Notes under the pieces: model-generated | Told to the model about the DNA's origin: nothing | Seen by the model: the letters and a program-made list of their open reading frames with translations, nothing else | The model's database searches: none | DNA from: Galbitalea sp036266835 | GTDB taxonomy: Bacteria > Actinomycetota > Actinomycetes > Actinomycetales > Microbacteriaceae | Length of the DNA: 64,000 nucleotides | Direction: 5' to 3' | Assembly (NCBI GenBank): GCA_036266835.1 | Contig: DATAXD010000026.1 | Coordinates: forward strand, 1 to 64,000 | Made by a program: the position numbers and the translations under genes | Shown: positions 8,410 to 17,129 of the stretch, in pieces | How the letters are laid out: the number at the start of each line of letters is the position of its first letter | How positions within the stretch are numbered: the first letter of the stretch is position 1

Positions 8410-10317
8410 ATGACCACAGCAACTCCCCAGCGCAACAGACGCGGCGGACCGTTTTCGAGGCGCCGTTCGACGGGCTCAGACAACGCGGATGACGGCCCGC
8501 GCGCGAAGTTCCGGCAGCTGCTGCCGTACCTGCTGCAGAACAAGCCGCTGATTGCGATAGTGGTCGTTCTGAGCATCATCGGCTCGCTGGCGACCGTCGC
8601 TCAGCCGCTGCTAGTGCGCCAGGGCATCACCAACTTCCAGGACAACAAGCCCTACACGACGATTGCGGTGATCGTTCTCGTGCTCCTCGTCTCCACCGCG
8701 CTGGTCACCGCGTTCCAGCAGTACCTGCTGCAGCGCATGGGCACGAACATCGTCTACTCCGTGCGCCGGGTGCTCGTGCGAAGGATGCTCGGCCTGCCGA
8801 TCAGCGAGTTCGACACTCGGCGCACGGGCGATCTGGTTTCCCGGGTGGGCTCGGATACGACGCTGCTGTACTCCGTCATGACCCAGGGGCTCGTCAGCTC
8901 GATCGGCGGAGCGCTGCAGTTCGTCGGCTCGCTCATTGCGATGGCCTTCATCGATCCTCTGCTGCTGGGCATCACCGTCGTCGTCATCGGACTGTCGATC
9001 GTGGGCGTCGGTTCGCTTTCGGGCCGCATCCGTAGCGCCAGCCAGGGCCAGCAGACCAAGGTCGGCGAACTCGGGGCAAGCGTTGCCCGTGCCGTCGGCG
9101 CAATTCGCACCATCCGTGCGTCCAATGCGACCGAGCGCGAGATCGATGCTGTCGAGGATGACGCGCTCGGCGCCCGGACCATGGGGTTCAAGGTTGCTCG
9201 CGCATCCGCTCTCGTGGTCCCGATCGCGGGGATCGCGCTTCAGGTATCGGTCCTCGCCGTGCTGGGAGTCGGCGGTCTTCAGGTAGCCGGCGGTTCGCTG
9301 AGCATCGCGACGCTCATCGCCTTCGTGATCCTGCTCTTCACGATGATCGCGCCGCTCGGCTCGGCCTTCGGCGCGGTCACCTCGGTCAGCCAGGCGCTCG
9401 GTGCGCTCGGTCGCATCCAGGAGATCGTCGACCTGCCCAGCGAAAGCGAACTGGATGCCGGTGTGACGCCGGCTTCGGCCGTCGAGCTGGACGACTCGAT
9501 CAGCTTCCACGATGTCGTGTTCAGGTATCCCGAGAAAGCTCACAAGTCGGAGGCGGCGAAACTTCTCGACGAGGCCGGACTGTCGCTACCCGAGGATGCC
9601 GACGAGTCGGTCGCCGAGCCCATCGACGCGCGCGACCGCACGGTGCTGCACGGCGTCAGCTTCTCGGCGCCTAAGGGCAAGCGCACCGCTCTGGTGGGGC
9701 CATCCGGAGCTGGCAAGAGCACCATACTTGCGCTGATCGAGCGCTTCTACGACCCGACGAGCGGGATCGTCCGGCTCGGCGGCGTGGACATCCGCGGGCT
9801 CGAGCGGGTCGAACTGAGAAGCCAGATCGGCTACGTCGAGCAGGATGCGCCGGTGCTCGCAGGCACGATCCGCGAAAACCTGGTGCTCGGAGCACCGGAT
9901 GCGACGGACGAGCAATGCGTCGACGTTTTGCACGCGGTGAACCTCACCGAGGTCCTCGAGCGAAATGCCCTCGGGCTGGATGCTCCGGTCGGCGAGGACG
10001 GCGTGATGCTGTCCGGCGGCGAGCGGCAGCGTCTCGCGATTGCCAGAACGCTGTTGGTTGCTCCGCCGATCCTGCTGCTCGACGAATCGACATCCTCGCT
10101 CGACGGGCTCAACGAGCAGTTGTTGCGCGAAGCGATCGACGCAGTCGCCGAGCACAGGACGCTGATCGTGATCGCGCATCGGCTCTCGACGGTCGTCGAC
10201 TCCGACCAAATCGTCGTGCTCGACCACGGCCGTGTCGTCGGCGTCGGCACCCACTCGGAACTCGTGAAGTCGACGCCGCTCTACAAGGACCTCGCGAAGC
10301 ACCAGCTGCTGGTATGA
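8410..10317 (+). CDS. type I ABC exporter half-transporter (TMD-NBD)
   Basis: A 635-aa half transporter with a six-helix membrane domain (about 40-330) followed by a nucleotide-binding domain with Walker A GPSGAGKST (about 430-438), signature LSGGERQR (about 533-540) and Walker B ILLLDEST. An oddity is an acidic insertion of about 35 residues between FRYP and VLHGVSF, at the start of the NBD, where most exporters have only a few residues. Start ATG 8410 is the first start after the divergent promoter region; the in-frame extension upstream overlaps the opposite-strand ATPase gene. It probably homodimerises as a multidrug or lipid exporter; substrate unknown. Confidence 0.9.
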   Translation: MTTATPQRNRRGGPFSRRRSTGSDNADDGPRAKFRQLLPYLLQNKPLIAIVVVLSIIGSLATVAQPLLVRQGITNFQDNKPYTTIAVIVLVLLVSTALVTAFQQYLLQRMGTNIVYSVRRVLVRRMLGLPISEFDTRRTGDLVSRVGSDTTLLYSVMTQGLVSSIGGALQFVGSLIAMAFIDPLLLGITVVVIGLSIVGVGSLSGRIRSASQGQQTKVGELGASVARAVGAIRTIRASNATEREIDAVEDDALGARTMGFKVARASALVVPIAGIALQVSVLAVLGVGGLQVAGGSLSIATLIAFVILLFTMIAPLGSAFGAVTSVSQALGALGRIQEIVDLPSESELDAGVTPASAVELDDSISFHDVVFRYPEKAHKSEAAKLLDEAGLSLPEDADESVAEPIDARDRTVLHGVSFSAPKGKRTALVGPSGAGKSTILALIERFYDPTSGIVRLGGVDIRGLERVELRSQIGYVEQDAPVLAGTIRENLVLGAPDATDEQCVDVLHAVNLTEVLERNALGLDAPVGEDGVMLSGGERQRLAIARTLLVAPPILLLDESTSSLDGLNEQLLREAIDAVAEHRTLIVIAHRLSTVVDSDQIVVLDHGRVVGVGTHSELVKSTPLYKDLAKHQLLV

Positions 10318-10324
10318 ATAGGCA

Positions 10325-11515
10325 GTGTCCTTCTCCACGCTGATCCTCATCGGGGTCGTCGCACTGCTCGGCCCGCTGCTCGCGCTGCCGACGCGGTGGC
10401 GCATCCCTGTGGTGATCGGTGAGCTCATCGGCGGGGTCGTCATCGGTGCGTCCGGTTTCGGCCTGGTGAAGACATCCGATCCGACGTTCTCGTTCCTGGC
10501 GAATCTGGGTTTCGGGCTGACGATGTTCGTGGCTGGCAGCAATGTGCCTCTTCGCGATGCTCGGCTGCGGCCAAGTCTTCTGCGCGGGCTGGTGCGGGCA
10601 GTCGGAGTCGGGATCGTCGCGGCCATTCTCGCCGTCATCGTGGCGACGGTCTTTCACACCGGTCACGCTGCGATGTACGGGGTGCTCATGGCGTCGTCAT
10701 CCGCCGTACTGGTGCTGCCGGCGGTCAACGATCTCGGGCTCGGCGGACCGAAGGTGCTGCCGATGATCGCCCAGGTCGCGATCGCCGACACGGTGAGCAT
10801 CGTCGCCCTGCCGCTGGTAATCGATCCGGCGCGGACCGCGAGCGCCGCCATCGGGGCCGGGATCATCGCCGCTGCGGCCGTCCTGCTCTATCTGATTCTT
10901 CGCTGGCTTCGGGTGAGCGGTCGACTGCATCGCTTTCACAAGTTCAGTGAGCGGCGTCACTTCGCCCTCGAGCTTCGAATCAGCCTGATCCTGCTGTTCG
11001 CTCTCGCCGCGGTCGCGACGGACTCCCACATCTCGATCATGCTCGCGGGCTTCGCGCTTGGGTTGGTGCTCGCCGGCGTCGCAGAGCCACGACGTCTTGC
11101 CAGCCAGCTCTTCGCACTGACCGATGGATTCCTCGGCCCGCTGTTCTTCGTCTGGCTCGGGGCGTCGCTCTCGATCGGCGCGCTGTTCGCGCATCCGCAG
11201 TTCGTGCTGCTCGGAGTCGCGCTCGGCGTGGGCGCGATCCTGGCGCACCTGGCAATGCGGATTTTCCGTCAACCGGTTCCACTCGCCCTCATGTCTGCTT
11301 CGCAGCTCGGCGTGCCGATTGCCGCGGCCACGATTGGCCAGCAGACGAACATCCTCGTGCCCGGCGAATCCGCAGCCCTCATTCTCGGTGGGCTCATCAC
11401 GATAGTCGGGCTCGCGATCGGTGCGCGGGTGGCCGGGCGAACCCAGGTCGATACGGCCGCACCGGCGAAAGATGCGCCCTCGGAACCTTCGCCCCCAAAG
11501 ACCGCGTCAGCTTAG
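10325..11515 (+). CDS. cation:proton antiporter (CPA2 / KefB-like)
   Basis: A 396-aa protein with about 11-12 hydrophobic segments and the CPA2 pattern GELIGGVVIGASGFGLV, GFGLTMFVAGSNVP and a discontinuous-helix region near IADTVSIVALPLV. It lacks a C-terminal TrkA-N/RCK domain and ends in a Pro/Ala/Glu-rich tail. The GTG start lies 7 bases after the ABC exporter stop, so the two are probably co-transcribed. The ion (Na+ or K+) is not decidable. Its stop overlaps that of the convergent TrmH gene by 4 bases. Confidence 0.85.
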   Translation: MSFSTLILIGVVALLGPLLALPTRWRIPVVIGELIGGVVIGASGFGLVKTSDPTFSFLANLGFGLTMFVAGSNVPLRDARLRPSLLRGLVRAVGVGIVAAILAVIVATVFHTGHAAMYGVLMASSSAVLVLPAVNDLGLGGPKVLPMIAQVAIADTVSIVALPLVIDPARTASAAIGAGIIAAAAVLLYLILRWLRVSGRLHRFHKFSERRHFALELRISLILLFALAAVATDSHISIMLAGFALGLVLAGVAEPRRLASQLFALTDGFLGPLFFVWLGASLSIGALFAHPQFVLLGVALGVGAILAHLAMRIFRQPVPLALMSASQLGVPIAAATIGQQTNILVPGESAALILGGLITIVGLAIGARVAGRTQVDTAAPAKDAPSEPSPPKTASA

Positions 11516-12315
11516 GCCAGCTGCAGCAGGGAGTACATGGCGACTGCTGCGGCGGCGGCGACATTCAGGCTGTCGATGCCGTGGGCCATGGGAATGGTCA
11601 CGATCGTGTCGGCGGCCGCGAGCGCCTCCGCGGTGAGGCCCTCGCCCTCGGCGCCGAGCACCAGCGCAACTCGCTCGGGCGCGGATGCGGCGAACTCGCG
11701 GAGATCAACGGCGTCATCGGCCAGCGCGAGGGCTGCGACCTGAAATCCGGATGCCGTGAGGAGCTCCTTTGTCGACGGCCAGTCGCCGACTCGAGTCCAC
11801 GGCACCTGCAGGACCGTCCCCATGCTGACCCGGATCGAGCGGCGGTAGAACGGGTCTGAACAGCGAGGCGTCACCAGCACCGCCTCTGCACCGATTGCCG
11901 CGACCGAGCGGAAGATCGCGCCCACGTTGGTGGGGTCCACCACGTTCTCGAGGATCACGATGCGCCGCGCGTCGCGCAACAGGTCCTCGACCGCGGGTAG
12001 TGCGGGACGATGCATGGCGGCGATCAGCCCGCGATGAAGCAGGTAACCGGTGAGCCGCTCAAGCAACTCCGGCGGCCCTGCGAAGATCGGGATGTCGAAG
12101 CCCGCGGTCGCCTCGACTGCATCCGCCACGGAGCTTCCCAGCGCCAGCACGGATCGCGGAACATGGCCGGCCGCCAGCGCACGCTGGAGCACCAGAAGCG
12201 ACTCCGCGATGTAGAGACCGCCGCCAGACTTCTTCAGAGCGACATCGGTGACGTGCGAGTAGTCGGCGAGCCGCGGGTCGTCGAGGGTGGTGATCTCGAC
12301 GACGCTCATCCGCAT
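11512..12315 (-). CDS. TrmH/SpoU family rRNA or tRNA 2'-O-methyltransferase
   Basis: A SPOUT-class RNA 2'-O-ribose methyltransferase of 267 aa. An N-terminal substrate-binding region (about 1-100) precedes the knotted SAM-binding domain, where the three TrmH motifs are clear: NVGAIFRSVAAIGAEAVLVT, LVLGAEGEGL and IPMAHGIDSLNVAAAAAVAMY. The RNA target is not deducible. ATG at 12309 (MSVVEITT) is an equally good start. A palindromic repeat element lies directly upstream at 12325-12403. Confidence 0.92.
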   Translation of the reverse strand: MRMSVVEITTLDDPRLADYSHVTDVALKKSGGGLYIAESLLVLQRALAAGHVPRSVLALGSSVADAVEATAGFDIPIFAGPPELLERLTGYLLHRGLIAAMHRPALPAVEDLLRDARRIVILENVVDPTNVGAIFRSVAAIGAEAVLVTPRCSDPFYRRSIRVSMGTVLQVPWTRVGDWPSTKELLTASGFQVAALALADDAVDLREFAASAPERVALVLGAEGEGLTAEALAAADTIVTIPMAHGIDSLNVAAAAAVAMYSLLQLA

Positions 12316-12324
12316 CCCTCCTTG

Positions 12325-12403
12325 CGTAACTCATGCGGGATTCGGGAGATGGGCCCGACACGCCGCAAAACCGGCTCACGGGACCAGATCTGCATGAGTT
12401 ACG
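12325..12403. repeat. inverted repeat, 12-bp arms CGTAACTCATGC
   Basis: Left arm 12325-12336 and right arm 12392-12403 (GCATGAGTTACG) are exact reverse complements with 55 bases between. The core of the arms matches the intergenic element at 179-283. It fills the space between the trmH start and the gabD stop, which are on the same strand, so it might also act in transcript processing or termination, although no T run follows either arm. Confidence 0.6.
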
Positions 12404-12418
12404 GAAGTGATGAGGAGC

Positions 12419-13906
12419 TCAGGCGAACGGGGTGGGCGTCATCACGTACTTGGTGGTCAGATACTCGAAGATGCCCTCGGAGCCGCCCTCGCGACCGAGA
12501 CCGGACTGCTTGACTCCGCCGAACGGAGCCGCCGCATTCGAGATGACTCCCGCGTTGAGACCCATCATTCCGGTCTGGAGGCTCTCGATCAGGCGTTGTC
12601 CGCGCGCGAGATCCTTCGTGTACACGTAGCCGACGAGTCCGTATTCGGTGTCGTTGGCCTTGGCGACGGCATCCGCTTCATCGGTGAACGTGGTGATAGA
12701 CAGCACCGGGCCAAAGATCTCTTCACGCAGGATCTCGCTGCCGGGCTTGACGTCGGAGACCACGGTCGGCTGGAAGAACGTGCCAACGCCTTCGATCCGC
12801 GACCCGCCGATGAGCACCTTCGCGCCGCGACCGACCGCATCCTCGACCAGCGCGGATGCCTTCGCGACGGCCCCCTCGTCGATCAGCGGGCCGATCGTGA
12901 CTCCGTCTTCGGTGCCTCGGCCGATCGTGAATGCCCTAACTCGCTCGGTCACGCGCTTGGCGAACTCGTCCGCGACCGACTCGTGAACGATGAACCGGTT
13001 GGCCGCCGTGCACGCCTCGCCGATGTTGCGGAACTTTGCGAGCATTGCGCCATCGACGGCCTTATCGAGGTCGGCATCCTCGAAGACCAGGAAGGGCGCG
13101 TTACCGCCGAGCTCCATGGAAGTGCGCAGAACGTTGTCCGCAGCCTGCTTGAGCAGCGAGACCCCGACGGGCGTCGACCCGGTGAAGCTGAGTTTGCGCA
13201 AACGAGAGTCACCGATGATTGGCGCGGAGACCTCGGCGGACTTCGAGGTGGTGAGAACGCCGAGGACACCGGCGGGCAGGCCCGCATCCTCCAGCAGTTT
13301 TGCGAAGTAAAGGGTCGTCAGCGGAGTGAGCGCGGCGGGCTTGATGATCGCCGTGCAGCCGGCCGCAATCGCCGGCGCGATCTTGCGCGTCGCCATCGCA
13401 AGCGGGAAGTTCCACGGCGTTATGAGGTACGACGGGCCGACCGGAAGATGCGTGACGATCATCCGTCCGGTGCCTTCCGGGTTCGTGCCGTAGTGGCCAG
13501 AAATGCGCACGGCCTCCTCGCTGAACCACCGCAGGAACTCACCGCCGTAGGCGACCTCGCCGCGCGCCTCGGCGAGGGGCTTGCCCATCTCGAGCGTCAT
13601 GAGCAGCGCGAAATCTTCCTTGCGCTCCTGGAGCAGGTCGAATGCTGTGCGCAGGATCTCGCCTCGAACTCGCGGAGGCGTTGCCGCCCAGGACTCTTGT
13701 GTATTCGCGGCAAAGTCCATCGCGCGCTTCGCGTCGTCGGCGGATGCATCGGCGATGCTTTTCAGCACCTTCCCGGTTGCCGGGTCGCTCACCTCAATCG
13801 TGCGACCGGAGGTCGAATCCACCCACTTGCCGCCGAGAAACAGCTGGCCCGGGACGCGCTCGACCAGCTCCTCTTCCGCCGCCACCGTCACCATTGAGTT
13901 CGTCAT
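12419..13906 (-). CDS. gabD: NAD(P)-dependent succinate-semialdehyde dehydrogenase
   Basis: An aldehyde dehydrogenase of 495 aa, the usual family length. Catalytic Glu265 lies in MELGGNAPF and catalytic Cys299 in NIGEACTAANRF. The cofactor region LSFTGSTPVGVSLL and the C-terminal AAPFGGVKQSGLGREGG match the SSADH branch (GabD). It oxidises succinic semialdehyde to succinate in the GABA shunt; other short aldehydes are possible. The ATG overlaps the stop of the upstream isochorismatase-family gene (ATGA). Confidence 0.9.
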   Translation of the reverse strand: MTNSMVTVAAEEELVERVPGQLFLGGKWVDSTSGRTIEVSDPATGKVLKSIADASADDAKRAMDFAANTQESWAATPPRVRGEILRTAFDLLQERKEDFALLMTLEMGKPLAEARGEVAYGGEFLRWFSEEAVRISGHYGTNPEGTGRMIVTHLPVGPSYLITPWNFPLAMATRKIAPAIAAGCTAIIKPAALTPLTTLYFAKLLEDAGLPAGVLGVLTTSKSAEVSAPIIGDSRLRKLSFTGSTPVGVSLLKQAADNVLRTSMELGGNAPFLVFEDADLDKAVDGAMLAKFRNIGEACTAANRFIVHESVADEFAKRVTERVRAFTIGRGTEDGVTIGPLIDEGAVAKASALVEDAVGRGAKVLIGGSRIEGVGTFFQPTVVSDVKPGSEILREEIFGPVLSITTFTDEADAVAKANDTEYGLVGYVYTKDLARGQRLIESLQTGMMGLNAGVISNAAAPFGGVKQSGLGREGGSEGIFEYLTTKYVMTPTPFA

Positions 13907-14493
13907 TTTCTCTCTCCTCGCGGGGCGACGATGTCGACGCCCGCCTCTTTCAATTCGTCAAGTGCCGCGGCGCTGGACTCCGCGGCCACGCCCGCCACGA
14001 GGTCGGTGAGGACTCGCACTCGGCGGTGGGCTCCGAGTGCATCAAGGGCTGAGGCTCTAACACAGTAGTCGGTCGCGATCCCGACCACGTCGATGTCGCT
14101 GATATCCAGTTCGTCGAGTTTGTGGGCGACCGTATCGCCGTCATCGGTTGTGCCCTCGAAGATCGAGTACGCCGGAAAACCCTGGCCCTTGCGCACGTGG
14201 ATGTCGATGAGTGACGTATCCAGCGAGGGATGATATTCGGCACCGGTCGTTCCCGCGATGCAGTGCGGCGGCCAGGTCACGGTGAAATCCGGTGGCGAGG
14301 TTGTCGCGAAGTGTCCGCCGTTGTCGCTGTCGGCGTTGTGCCAGTCTCGTGAGGCGAAGATCACGTCGTAGTCATGCGGATGGGCGCGCAGGTAGCTCGT
14401 GATGTCTGCCGCGACCTTTGCACCACCGTTGACGCCGAGTGCGCCACCCTCGGTGAAGTCGTTCTGCACATCGATGATGAAGAGTGCGCGCAT
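13903..14493 (-). CDS. pncA: nicotinamidase / pyrazinamidase (isochorismatase family)
   Basis: Hydrolyses nicotinamide to nicotinate for NAD salvage. The catalytic triad of the family is readable: Asp8 in IIDVQNDF, Lys102 in VRKGQGF and Cys144 in ATDYCVRAS. Metal ligands Asp50, His52 and His61 lie in SRDWHNADSDNGGHF. Start ATG 14493 (MRALFIID) gives 196 aa; the open frame continues upstream without family similarity. It is translationally coupled to gabD, a pairing that could recycle NAD for the dehydrogenase, which is inference. Confidence 0.93.
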   Translation of the reverse strand: MRALFIIDVQNDFTEGGALGVNGGAKVAADITSYLRAHPHDYDVIFASRDWHNADSDNGGHFATTSPPDFTVTWPPHCIAGTTGAEYHPSLDTSLIDIHVRKGQGFPAYSIFEGTTDDGDTVAHKLDELDISDIDVVGIATDYCVRASALDALGAHRRVRVLTDLVAGVAAESSAAALDELKEAGVDIVAPRGERK

Positions 14494-14518
14494 GCGCGGC
14501 CTCGCTCCAATCGAAGAA

Positions 14519-16030
14519 TCAGTTGTTGGTGATGTTCTTGCCGCAGGTGTAGACGGCCGCCGCAAGCGAGTCGAGCGCCGGGCTCGCAGCCGAGGTGATT
14601 CCGTCGCCCTCGGCAAAGAACGCGAACGACTCGCCCGTGCCATCCGCCGCTGTCAGGTACCCCGTCAGCGTGTACGCGTTCGAAAGCGCTCCGGCCTTGC
14701 CGGAAATCTTGCCCGCAACGATCGCGTTTGAGCCCTTGAATCGGTTTGCCAGCTCGCCCGACTTGCCCGAAAGCGCGAGGCCCGCGGCGACAAATTGAAG
14801 GCCGTCCGACTTCTGGCTCACGAGTGACATGAACTTGCTCATGAACAGCGGAGGCACCTGCGACTCATCGCTGGATCCGGAGCCATCTTCGATCGTGAGG
14901 TCACTGGTGTCGAGGCCGAACTTCTGCAGAGCGGTGGTGATCGCCGACTGAATCGAACTCGAGCTGCCGCCCAGGCTCTCCTTAACCGAGATGACCCGCG
15001 TCAGGGTCTCGGCGAGAGTGTTGTCGTTCAGCTGGAGCATTTGGCGTACGAGCGTCGAAACCGGCTGCGACTGCACCGATGCGAGCAGAGTCGACCCACT
15101 GGGGTTCGCCGCCTCCGTTACCGTGACGTCGCTCGGGTTGAGGCCAAGCGCGGTGACGAAAGCGTTACCGGCGGCTGTCACCGGATCATTGCTGCGCGGA
15201 CTCACCTCCAGGTGCGGATTCGCGCGATCGCCGTCGACCTGCAGGGCCGTGATCTCGGAGAGTTGCCCGCTGCCGCGTTCACTCGTGGGGACGGACGAAT
15301 CCCAATTGTCGTTCGGATCCCAATAGGTGGAATCGAGGATGAGGTTCTGGATCGGGACCCCGAAGTTCGCCGGATTCGCTTGGTATGCCGCAAGGGTCTT
15401 GGACGCGAGCGTCGCCAGAGTTGGTGCCCCCGCATAGATGCTCTGGCCAGCAGGCACGCGGCTCAGCGTTGGGTCGCCCTGCCCGACCAGCACGATCGTG
15501 CCCGGCGTCGAAGCCTGGTACACGGTCGTGGTGATCTGGTACGTGGGTCCGAGCGCAGAAATTGCGGCGGCCGCGGTAAGAATCTTGAGCACGCCCGCCG
15601 GCCGGACGCCGGTGGTGTCGCCGTTCGCGTAGACGGACTGACCGGTCGAGGTGTTCACGACTGACCCGTAGAGCTTGATCAGACCCGGTGCACTGGCCAG
15701 CGAGTCCAGCGAACACGTCGGAATCTGAGTCGGCTGCACCTCGGTCCCCGGCACCGATCGTTTCGGCGAATTGGCTTGCAGAATCGGGAGCGGGTTATTG
15801 CGACCGACATTGATGCCCAGGAACACTGCGCCCGTGCCCAGCAGAACGAACGCGAGGGCGATCGCCCCGATGATGAGGCCGCGGCGACGACCCGGCGACC
15901 CGGGCGATGTCGGCGTCGAACCCCCACCGGCTGCCGGCGGCTGGCCGTTCGGTGGGGTCACCGGCATCCGTGCGGTGGATGCCGCCTCCCGTGCGGCCCT
16001 GCGGCTCGTGGGTGGTTGGACGTCGCTCAC
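14519..16030 (-). CDS. PBP4/DacB-like protein lacking all three catalytic motifs
   Basis: Overall layout is that of the D-Ala-D-Ala carboxypeptidase/endopeptidase (PBP4, peptidase S13) family: a cytoplasmic Pro/Gly-rich N-terminus, one membrane anchor (about 50-74), then a domain of about 420 residues with typical blocks such as LVGQGDPTLS, NLILDSTYWD and LTIEDGSGSSD. But the SxxK motif reads Gly146-Val-Leu-Lys149, the SxN motif reads Asn335-Asp-Asn337, and the KTG motif reads Lys445-Ala-Gly447. The nucleophilic serine is therefore absent and the protein should be catalytically dead. The gene is otherwise intact, so it may act as a cell-wall binding or regulatory pseudoenzyme. Confidence 0.85.
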   Translation of the reverse strand: MSDVQPPTSRRAAREAASTARMPVTPPNGQPPAAGGGSTPTSPGSPGRRRGLIIGAIALAFVLLGTGAVFLGINVGRNNPLPILQANSPKRSVPGTEVQPTQIPTCSLDSLASAPGLIKLYGSVVNTSTGQSVYANGDTTGVRPAGVLKILTAAAAISALGPTYQITTTVYQASTPGTIVLVGQGDPTLSRVPAGQSIYAGAPTLATLASKTLAAYQANPANFGVPIQNLILDSTYWDPNDNWDSSVPTSERGSGQLSEITALQVDGDRANPHLEVSPRSNDPVTAAGNAFVTALGLNPSDVTVTEAANPSGSTLLASVQSQPVSTLVRQMLQLNDNTLAETLTRVISVKESLGGSSSSIQSAITTALQKFGLDTSDLTIEDGSGSSDESQVPPLFMSKFMSLVSQKSDGLQFVAAGLALSGKSGELANRFKGSNAIVAGKISGKAGALSNAYTLTGYLTAADGTGESFAFFAEGDGITSAASPALDSLAAAVYTCGKNITNN

Positions 16031-16085
16031 CCGCCAATCCTAACGGTGGGTGCTGGGCAGCCGCCGGGCATGCGGCCTCCGCCGG

Positions 16086-17081
16086 CTAACGATCGCTCGG
16101 GTACCGCAAACCGATCTGGCGACGGATTTCGTCGAGCGTCTGCATGATTTCGACCGTCTCTTCGACCGGCAGTTCGTTGCCCGAGCCGCGACCCTCCGCG
16201 ACCAGCTCCTCCAGCGCCAGGGCCTCGAATTGCATACCGCGCGAGATCATCGGCTGGTCGAACCGCTCGACTACGGCGTCGTTGGAGTCGTAGACCGTGA
16301 AGGTGGTCGGCGTGTACCAGACCGAGTCGATCTCGATGCGGCCATCCGTGCCAATGATGGCTGCGGTGTTGGGCCCGAGTGTGTCAAGCGCCGTGTGCAG
16401 CACGGCCTGCTGGCCGCCCGGGTAACCAAGCAGAATTGCGGTCTGGCGATCAACCGCGGTCGGAGTCATCGACGCGATGGCGGTCACGGAGCTCGGCTTG
16501 CCGAACAGGTCCCAGGCAAAGGAGACCGGGTAGATTCCGAGGTCGAGAAGCGCGCCGCCGCCGAGGTCCGGGTTGCGCATACGGCCGAGCGGATCATCAG
16601 ACAGCCGTTGGTTGTGATCGGCGATCAGGGTGCGAACTTCGCCGAGTGTGCCTGCCGCGATGATCTCGCGGATCCGCAGCATGTGCGGCAACCAGCGGGT
16701 CCACATCGCCTCGAGCACGACGAGGCCGCGATCCGCTGCCAGGTCGACGACCTCGCGCGCCTGGACAGCATCCATTGTGAAGACCTTTTCGACGAGGGCG
16801 TGCTTGCCCGCGCCGAGCACCAGCTGTGCATTCTCGTAGTGAAGCGGATGCGGTGTCGAGATGTAGATGACGTCAATGTCGGGGTCGGCGGCGAGCGCTT
16901 CGTAGCTCGGATGCGCGGTCGGGATGCCATATTTCCGCGCGAACGCGTTGGCCGACTCCTGGGTTCGAGATCCCACCGCAGCCACAGTCAAGCCAGCGGC
17001 GAGGAGATCCTGGGTGAATTCACTGGCAATCCAGCCCGTGCCCAAAATGCCCCAGCGCAGCGTCTCCGGCACACAAACCAT
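16086..17081 (-). CDS. Gfo/Idh/MocA family oxidoreductase
   Basis: NAD(P)-dependent oxidoreductase of 331 aa. The N-terminal Rossmann fold has GILGTGWIA (11-19), followed by DVIYISTPHPLHY and the active-site loop HALVEKVFTMD. The C-terminal domain has GGGALLDLGIYPVSFAWDLFG. The EKVFT form of the EKP loop resembles dihydrodiol dehydrogenase-like members. The substrate, probably a sugar or cyclitol, is not deducible. It is transcribed in the same direction as its neighbours with a gap of about 50 bases on each side. Confidence 0.88.
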   Translation of the reverse strand: MVCVPETLRWGILGTGWIASEFTQDLLAAGLTVAAVGSRTQESANAFARKYGIPTAHPSYEALAADPDIDVIYISTPHPLHYENAQLVLGAGKHALVEKVFTMDAVQAREVVDLAADRGLVVLEAMWTRWLPHMLRIREIIAAGTLGEVRTLIADHNQRLSDDPLGRMRNPDLGGGALLDLGIYPVSFAWDLFGKPSSVTAIASMTPTAVDRQTAILLGYPGGQQAVLHTALDTLGPNTAAIIGTDGRIEIDSVWYTPTTFTVYDSNDAVVERFDQPMISRGMQFEALALEELVAEGRGSGNELPVEETVEIMQTLDEIRRQIGLRYPSDR

Positions 17082-17129
17082 CCCTTCGGCGACTCACCTC
17101 CCGAGCCGCCGAAGGCAATGGTAACCCTC

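Noticed and set aside
12407..13897. 496-residue open frame on the plus strand across gabD
   Set aside because: Mirror of the aldehyde dehydrogenase gene; no recognisable domain and no ribosome binding site.
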